Positions 27,812 through 32,100 of a stretch of 32,100 nt of DNA are shown piece by piece. A program made the position numbers and the translations under genes. Below the pieces are notes generated by a model. It saw nothing but the letters and a program-made list of their open reading frames with translations. It was not told where the DNA came from and ran no database searches. Source of the stretch: Betaproteobacteria bacterium (GTDB taxonomy: Bacteria > Pseudomonadota > Gammaproteobacteria > Burkholderiales > Burkholderiaceae_A); the NCBI GenBank assembly GCA_028139685.1, contig JAOINQ010000006.1, positions 1 through 32,100 on the forward strand, read 5' to 3'. Numbering within the stretch: the first letter of the stretch is position 1; each line of letters begins with the position of its first letter.

Positions 27812-29200
27812 TTACTTGTGATCGTCAGATAGCTTGATACCTCTAAGCGAGAGTTGCCTATCAAAAAGGGACCTACCAGCATACGCTCTAGTGAACTGTT
27901 GAGAGGTAACCACGCTGACCATAGCTAATACAGACCATTCGTAACTACCGGTAAGTTCGAAAACAATCACAACAGCTGCTAAAGGAGCTCCGATAACAGC
28001 TCCGATACAGCTGGCAGCTCCTAATATTCCAAAATTCGATGAACCGTAATCTAAACTAACAAGGGCTAAATCAACGACCCCGCCAACTAAAACTCCTAAA
28101 AAAAGTGCTGGTGCAAAGACCCCTCCAAAAAAACCGAAACCGATGCAAAAAGAGGTTGAAAATATTTTTAGTAAGATTAATAGAATCAAAAACGTTAAAC
28201 TAAACTGGCCTGCCAACGCCAAATCAACAGTCCATAATCCATGTCCCAACAAGGCAGGAAATATCGGCGATATAAGAAATAAAAATACAGCCGGAATCAA
28301 AGGTTTAAAAGATAATGGAACATTAACCTTCTTGGCAAGCTTTGGCATGTAAGTAACTGAATTTATATAAATTATTGAAATTATGGCGGATAGGAAACCA
28401 ACCCCCATTGCAACAAATAAAGTTCGTATATTAATCTCAGGAGATGTTGTAATATTGAATAGTGTTGCTTCGCCCATCAAAAGTAAAGCAACCCAATGCG
28501 CACTGAATGCGGCTGCTATTACAGGACCTGCTCCAAACGAACCGAACCTACGAATAATAGCTTCATGAGCAAAAATAGCTGCCCCAATGGGAGCTGAAAA
28601 AACTGCAGCAATAGCAGCTGCTGCGCCACTTCCTAGAATCACTTCAAGTGGCAGTTTTGTAATAAGTTTTATATTTTTTTTTACAAAATAACTGAAACAT
28701 CCTCCAAAGTGCATAAGTGGACCAAACATGCCAACAGAACTTCCTCCCGAAAGTGAGATCATTGCAACTGTAGCTGAAAGGAAACCATTTTTAATTTCAG
28801 GGGGCTCGTTTCGTTGAGCACTCAAAATTAGATCTGCTGGGCCTCGCGGACGACCGTCAGAAATTAGTTTCAAAAGTTGACCTGCAATTAAGGCTGAAAT
28901 TAATAAACTGATTCCCAGATATATATTCCAGGAAAACTCTACCTGAGCAAAATCAGTAATGATTTTTGGTTTCCAAAAGTTATTAAAAAACTCAACTACT
29001 GAAAGGAGAGATAACGCAACAAGACCTACTATCGCACCAACTACTAAGGTTAAAAGAATTGCAGTTACTCTAACGCGTAAACCCCAGTTTTTTTCCTCGC
29101 GTACCTCTTCCTTAAAGGCTCTAAACCTTTTAGAATAATCGACACCTCGCTTAAAGGCATCTGCTAAATTTTCATTATCAGATTCGGCTTTTTCTTTCAT
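27812..29200 (-). CDS. ClC-family chloride channel/transporter without the gating glutamate
   Basis: This 462-residue protein is highly hydrophobic from about residue 45, with the many broken helices of ClC. A charged N-terminal tail (1-40) precedes it. The third signature GxFxP is present (GVFAPALFLG). At the second signature, usually GREGP, it reads VGMFGP (156-161), so Phe159 sits where ClC-ec1 has gating Glu148. The internal proton-path glutamate is present as Glu213 (ClC-ec1 Glu203). The first signature GSGIP is replaced by SDGRPRGPAD. No CBS domain follows. ClC members with other residues in place of the gating Glu occur; such proteins may be uncoupled channels rather than Cl-/H+ exchangers (inference). 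Start ATG at 29200, 27 nt after the channel gene. Confidence 0.9.
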   Translation of the reverse strand: MKEKAESDNENLADAFKRGVDYSKRFRAFKEEVREEKNWGLRVRVTAILLTLVVGAIVGLVALSLLSVVEFFNNFWKPKIITDFAQVEFSWNIYLGISLLISALIAGQLLKLISDGRPRGPADLILSAQRNEPPEIKNGFLSATVAMISLSGGSSVGMFGPLMHFGGCFSYFVKKNIKLITKLPLEVILGSGAAAAIAAVFSAPIGAAIFAHEAIIRRFGSFGAGPVIAAAFSAHWVALLLMGEATLFNITTSPEINIRTLFVAMGVGFLSAIISIIYINSVTYMPKLAKKVNVPLSFKPLIPAVFLFLISPIFPALLGHGLWTVDLALAGQFSLTFLILLILLKIFSTSFCIGFGFFGGVFAPALFLGVLVGGVVDLALVSLDYGSSNFGILGAASCIGAVIGAPLAAVVIVFELTGSYEWSVLAMVSVVTSQQFTRAYAGRSLFDRQLSLRGIKLSDDHK

Positions 29201-29227
29201 TATCTTTTAATTGTCTAAACTATAAAG

Positions 29228-30175
29228 TTACTTTTTATTTTTTTCTAGCTGTGCCTTTTCTTCTTTTTCTTGATTCTCTACTCTTACCTGTTCAGCAATC
29301 ATTTCCACTTGCTCGTCACTCATCCCAAATTTTTGTTTAAGCATGTCAAGCTCCTTCTGTTCGTCTTCATCCACTACCCCATCAGCTAAGACTTCTCTCA
29401 CTAGTGCTTCGTATTTTGCCTCACGCCGGGTAACCTGGGCATTATATGCCGTAGCAACAACACCTGTGAGAATTGCAGCCAACATTATAGCTATAAGCTG
29501 AGTAATTATTATTAAGACTGACCCTAATGCGGTAGTCGGATCGACATTTCCCCAACCTCCAACAATAGTCATTATGAACCATTTCATTGCTAATGGAATA
29601 GAACCTAAAACATCAGGTTGTTGTAACCCCTCAACTATATACAAAAGTGAAGAGAAAAGAAGACAAGCAATTAATAATAAGAAAAAAGCAGAGTAAAATG
29701 ACTCCCGCTCTGCAACGACAGCCTCCCCAAGATCTTGTAGGGCGCTATTGTATCGTGATAACTTAAAAATTCTTAGTAATCTGAAAACACGCAAAAATCT
29801 AAGATCTGAGCCGGGAAATAATAATTGTAAGTAAAATGGGGCAGTCGCAAAAAAATCTATCAACCCATAAAACGAAAAAATATACTCCTTTCTTCCCTTC
29901 CATGAACCCCCTTCGTCTTTTTTATATTTCACTCCGTAGGACCAAACTCGCAATATGTATTCAATGGTAAAAACAATTACGCTGAAGACTTCAAAATAAA
30001 AAAAAGCCGTTCCAAACTGCTGATTAATCGTCTGAACTGATTCCAGAATGATTACTAATACGTTAAGAACAACTATGGCAACAATAAAAAATTCTATAAA
30101 TCGACTAACCTTTGAATATTCCGAACCATCCAATACCTCAAAAATTTTGACTTGTAATTTATTAACAGAACTCAT
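29228..30175 (-). CDS. Six-helix voltage-gated-type ion channel with GWGN filter
   Basis: This 315-residue channel of the voltage-gated cation superfamily (Pfam Ion_trans type) has S1 from about 27 and an S4 with basic residues at every third position: Arg126, 129, 132, 135, Lys138 and Arg141. The pore helix and filter read TIVGGWGN (203-210). Aligned on GxG to KcsA, Thr75-Val76-Gly-Tyr-Gly becomes Val-Gly-Gly-Trp-Gly, and Asp80 becomes Asn, so potassium selectivity cannot be assumed. After S6 comes a cytoplasmic part with ADGVVDEDEQKELDMLKQKFGMSDEQ (264-289), then a highly charged tail ending in Lys. The ATG overlaps the stop of its upstream paralogue by four bases (ATGA). Confidence 0.9.
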   Translation of the reverse strand: MSSVNKLQVKIFEVLDGSEYSKVSRFIEFFIVAIVVLNVLVIILESVQTINQQFGTAFFYFEVFSVIVFTIEYILRVWSYGVKYKKDEGGSWKGRKEYIFSFYGLIDFFATAPFYLQLLFPGSDLRFLRVFRLLRIFKLSRYNSALQDLGEAVVAERESFYSAFFLLLIACLLFSSLLYIVEGLQQPDVLGSIPLAMKWFIMTIVGGWGNVDPTTALGSVLIIITQLIAIMLAAILTGVVATAYNAQVTRREAKYEALVREVLADGVVDEDEQKELDMLKQKFGMSDEQVEMIAEQVRVENQEKEEKAQLEKNKK

Positions 30176-31077
30176 AACTTTGTAATCTCTCCATTGGTAA
30201 GATTACTTAACATCTCTTCAACTTCCTCGTCACTAATTCTATATTTTTGTTGTAGCATTCTTAAAAGTCTTTTTTCAGACTCGTCCACTACCTCATCCAC
30301 TAAAACAAGTTTCAGCTGGCCTTCAAAGGCTGCACGTTTACGAGCGGACTGATTTGAAAAGGACGATGCGACAATACCAGTCAAAATTGCGGCCATACAA
30401 ACGCCAGTAAATCCAGTCAATGCAGCGATAACCCAACCAATATTTGTAACAGGCTCAACGTTACCGTAACCTGTACTAATTGTGATAACAGCCCAATAAA
30501 TACTTTTAGGAATTGATGCGAAATGTTCGGGTTGCAAGGCGCCTTCAGCAAAATACATCAAGGAAGCAGAGACAATCGTTGCAATGGTTACTAAGAAAAC
30601 AGCAGAACCAAATGCTCGTTTTTCGGCAATTATAGCCATAAATAAATCTTGAAGTGCAGAATTATAATGGGTCAGCTTAAGAATTCTTAACATGCGCAAA
30701 ACTCGTAGGACCCTCAAATCCATTCCGGGAAATATAAACTGAAGGTAATATGGCATCGTTGCCACAAAGTCTATAAATCCGTAAAAAGAAAAAATGTATT
30801 CTTTACGTCCTCTCCAGGCACCACCTTTGTTTTCGTCGTATTTAGCTCCGTATGACCAAACTCTTAGAGAATATTCCAATGTGAAGAAAATCACGCTGAG
30901 AAGTTCAAATAGTGCAAAGAAATTTTTATATTCTTGATGTATTTCAGAGACCGAGTCAAGGAGCACAGCAAAAACATTTAAAACAACAACCGAAATTATA
31001 ACGAGCTCACAGATTCTGCTGGCAGAATCTTTCGATGAGCCATCTAATATTTCAAATACTCTCTGCTTTGAGATCAT
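30172..31077 (-). CDS. Six-helix voltage-gated-type ion channel with GYGN filter
   Basis: This is a paralogue of the next gene, alignable almost end to end (FEILDGS, YEEYSxRVWSYG-type S2, GRKEYIFSFYG, HYNSALQDL). With the ATG at 31077 it has 301 residues, and that start matches the paralogue's N-terminus; AGGAAG is only 2 nt away, so the true start may be further out (a TTG at 31128 would add 17 basic residues). S4 has Arg122, 125, 128, 131, Lys134 and His137. The filter reads ISTGYGN (200-206): GYG is kept, but KcsA Thr75-Val76 are Ser-Thr and the next residue is Asn, as in hERG (GFGN). The C-terminus carries the same DExVDExEKxxLxxLxQK module. Confidence 0.9.
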   Translation of the reverse strand: MISKQRVFEILDGSSKDSASRICELVIISVVVLNVFAVLLDSVSEIHQEYKNFFALFELLSVIFFTLEYSLRVWSYGAKYDENKGGAWRGRKEYIFSFYGFIDFVATMPYYLQFIFPGMDLRVLRVLRMLRILKLTHYNSALQDLFMAIIAEKRAFGSAVFLVTIATIVSASLMYFAEGALQPEHFASIPKSIYWAVITISTGYGNVEPVTNIGWVIAALTGFTGVCMAAILTGIVASSFSNQSARKRAAFEGQLKLVLVDEVVDESEKRLLRMLQQKYRISDEEVEEMLSNLTNGEITKL

Positions 31078-31272
31078 CTTCCTAATAGAAATACGAGCAA
31101 TCCCGTGCAACCTGCGCAGACCTAACAAGTTGCCATTAACGCCATTTGGCCCAAGTTAAATTGGTTATGAAACTTTAACACGCCCACACAACTTAAGAAA
31201 TATATCCTTTAATAGAGGAAGGCTCTCCCTACGAATCTGTTGTGACTAGCGCGTTATGCCTGCCCAGTAACC

Positions 31273-32007
31273 TTACAACTCAATAATTTTGTCAGCGACC
31301 CTTCTTTGGTTGGCTGATATCTTTTCTCTTAAAGTAACAATTTCTTCTCTAAGCTCAGCACTTTTTTCTGCTTCACTCATTATCGTACCCCTGTTTTGGG
31401 TAGCCCTTTCATACAACGAGTTAATAGTTTCTCTATTAGCTTGCGCCAATTCTGCAACTTTTTCAGCGCGGGAAGTATTTTCTGATACTCTTGCATCATT
31501 ATCAGAACCAGTGGATGCTTTCATACCACTTTCCAAGTCTCCGTCTAACCATTTCGCGTTTAGTGTTGAAAGATCATCTAAATACTCTACGAGGGACTCA
31601 TTAGTTTGCCGCGTCTTGAGGTTTATCTCAATAAGCAACTTATTCGCATCAACCATCAACTGGTTAATCTCTAACATAGCCCTATTGAATTCAGCCTGTT
31701 TCTCTAACTCCTCTATTTTCACTCTATTTTTCATGGAGTTCTGGAACCGCTCTTCCTCAGGAGTAGCCGGGCTAAGTTGTTCTACCATAACCTCTCGATT
31801 ACGCAAAACATCGTCAACAGTCCTCAATAACAATTCTCTGTTTCCTTGTGCGTCTGAGGCAAAGCTTTTCAGAGCAAGGGCCCTATTCTCTTCTATAACT
31901 GAACGCCCAACAAAGACCTGTCCTTGATTATATTGCACAAAAGATTCCGCATCAAAAATGCGTCTCCTATTCTTTTTTATTTTTACATCTGCGGACTCTT
32001 CGTTCAT
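31273..32007 (-). CDS. 14-residue-repeat coiled-coil protein, unknown function
   Basis: This 244-residue hydrophilic, helix-rich protein has no signal peptide or membrane segment. Asparagines recur at intervals of 14: residues 13, 27, 41, 56, 70, then 94, 108, 122, 136, 150, then 191, 205 and 233 (219 has Leu), most followed by Arg and by a Leu/Ile/Val three residues later (NRALAL, NRELLL, NREVMV, NRAMLE, NRETIN). Fourteen is two heptads, so this fits a long coiled coil with a regular core Asn. GGAG lies 7 nt before the ATG. It is followed, 195 nt later, by the two channel genes on the same strand. I do not recognise the family and assign no function. Confidence 0.85.
   Translation of the reverse strand: MNEESADVKIKKNRRRIFDAESFVQYNQGQVFVGRSVIEENRALALKSFASDAQGNRELLLRTVDDVLRNREVMVEQLSPATPEEERFQNSMKNRVKIEELEKQAEFNRAMLEINQLMVDANKLLIEINLKTRQTNESLVEYLDDLSTLNAKWLDGDLESGMKASTGSDNDARVSENTSRAEKVAELAQANRETINSLYERATQNRGTIMSEAEKSAELREEIVTLREKISANQRRVADKIIEL
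31276..31971 (-). repeat. Degenerate 42-bp (14-codon) coding repeats
   Basis: The protein-level period of 14 residues, N-R-x-x-L/I/V-x and so on, spans the coiled-coil gene in three phased blocks (residues 13-70, 94-150 and 191-233), with breaks of other lengths between. The DNA copies are too diverged to see as nucleotide repeats, so the repetition is old and kept by selection on the protein. Confidence 0.7.
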
Positions 32008-32058
32008 CTATTTCTCCTTAATTCTGCATTTCTTGAGTTTAATTAATCAATAGCAAAT

Positions 32059-32100
32059 TTACGCTGCATCTTCTTGCTGAAAGCCCATCTCTGTGAGATC
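32059..32100 (-). CDS. Possible C-terminus of an upstream gene, cut by window edge
   Basis: From the right edge a minus-strand frame reads DLTEMGFQQEDAA and ends at TAA (32061-32059), 51 nt before the coiled-coil gene. A second frame is also open across the edge (ending 32043, SQRWAFSKKMQRKFAID), so which one is coding cannot be told from so few codons. Confidence 0.3.
   Translation of the reverse strand, partial: DLTEMGFQQEDAA

Noticed and set aside
31289..31927. 212-codon plus-strand frame opposite the coiled-coil gene
   Set aside because: The minus-strand gene has a ribosome site and a regular 14-residue repeat. The antisense frame shows only Ser/Leu/Phe-rich shadow composition.

Overview
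The window is an AT-rich, gene-dense bacterial chromosome segment dominated by housekeeping genes. The order rpsB-tsf-pyrH-frr-uppS-cdsA-dxr-rseP-bamA-skp-lpxD-fabZ-lpxA, then rnhB and a SpoU-type methyltransferase, then smpB/ratA-rnfH-guaB-guaA, is the arrangement I associate with Betaproteobacteria and their close relatives. The low GC, very short spacers, many stop/start overlaps and several TTG starts suggest a streamlined, perhaps aquatic, lineage. The taxonomy is inference from gene order and cannot be fixed without a search.

Layout. Positions 1-1910 hold small membrane or basic proteins of unknown role (DUF3147-like, a 59-residue basic protein, DUF5665-like) and a roughly 540-bp stretch with no convincing gene. 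Positions 1911-5731 are a minus-strand operon, ratA-rnfH-guaB-guaA (GMP synthesis plus a RatA/RnfH pair). It is divergent, by only 7 bp, from smpB (trans-translation), which is followed by an orphan ABC substrate-binding lipoprotein. Positions 7349-8824 hold rnhB and an rRNA methyltransferase gene. Positions 8859-12086 (+) hold a Gfo/Idh oxidoreductase, a DegT-type aminotransferase and lpxB. Positions 12069-24377 (-) form a long envelope and translation cluster from rpsB down to lpxA. Positions 24426-27808 (+) hold map and glnD. Positions 27812-32007 (-) are an accessory ion-transport block: a 14-residue-repeat coiled-coil protein, two adjacent paralogous six-helix channels and a ClC-type protein.

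How the genes work together. FabZ supplies acyl-ACP flux, LpxA/LpxD/LpxB build lipid A, Skp and BamA place outer-membrane proteins, and RseP senses envelope stress. UppS, CdsA and Dxr feed isoprenoid and phospholipid precursors. The oxidoreductase/aminotransferase pair beside lpxB matches the GnnA/GnnB pathway known from Acidithiobacillus ferrooxidans, which makes UDP-GlcNAc3N, so this organism probably makes lipid A with amide-linked acyl chains at position 3. The gnnA-gnnB-lpxB block is reversed relative to its flanks, as if flipped in place.

The least explained part is the right end. The two channels have non-standard selectivity filters (STGYGN and VGGWGN), the ClC protein lacks the gating glutamate, and the neighbouring protein is built on a 14-residue Asn-centred repeat. 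These may work together, but that is a hypothesis from proximity.
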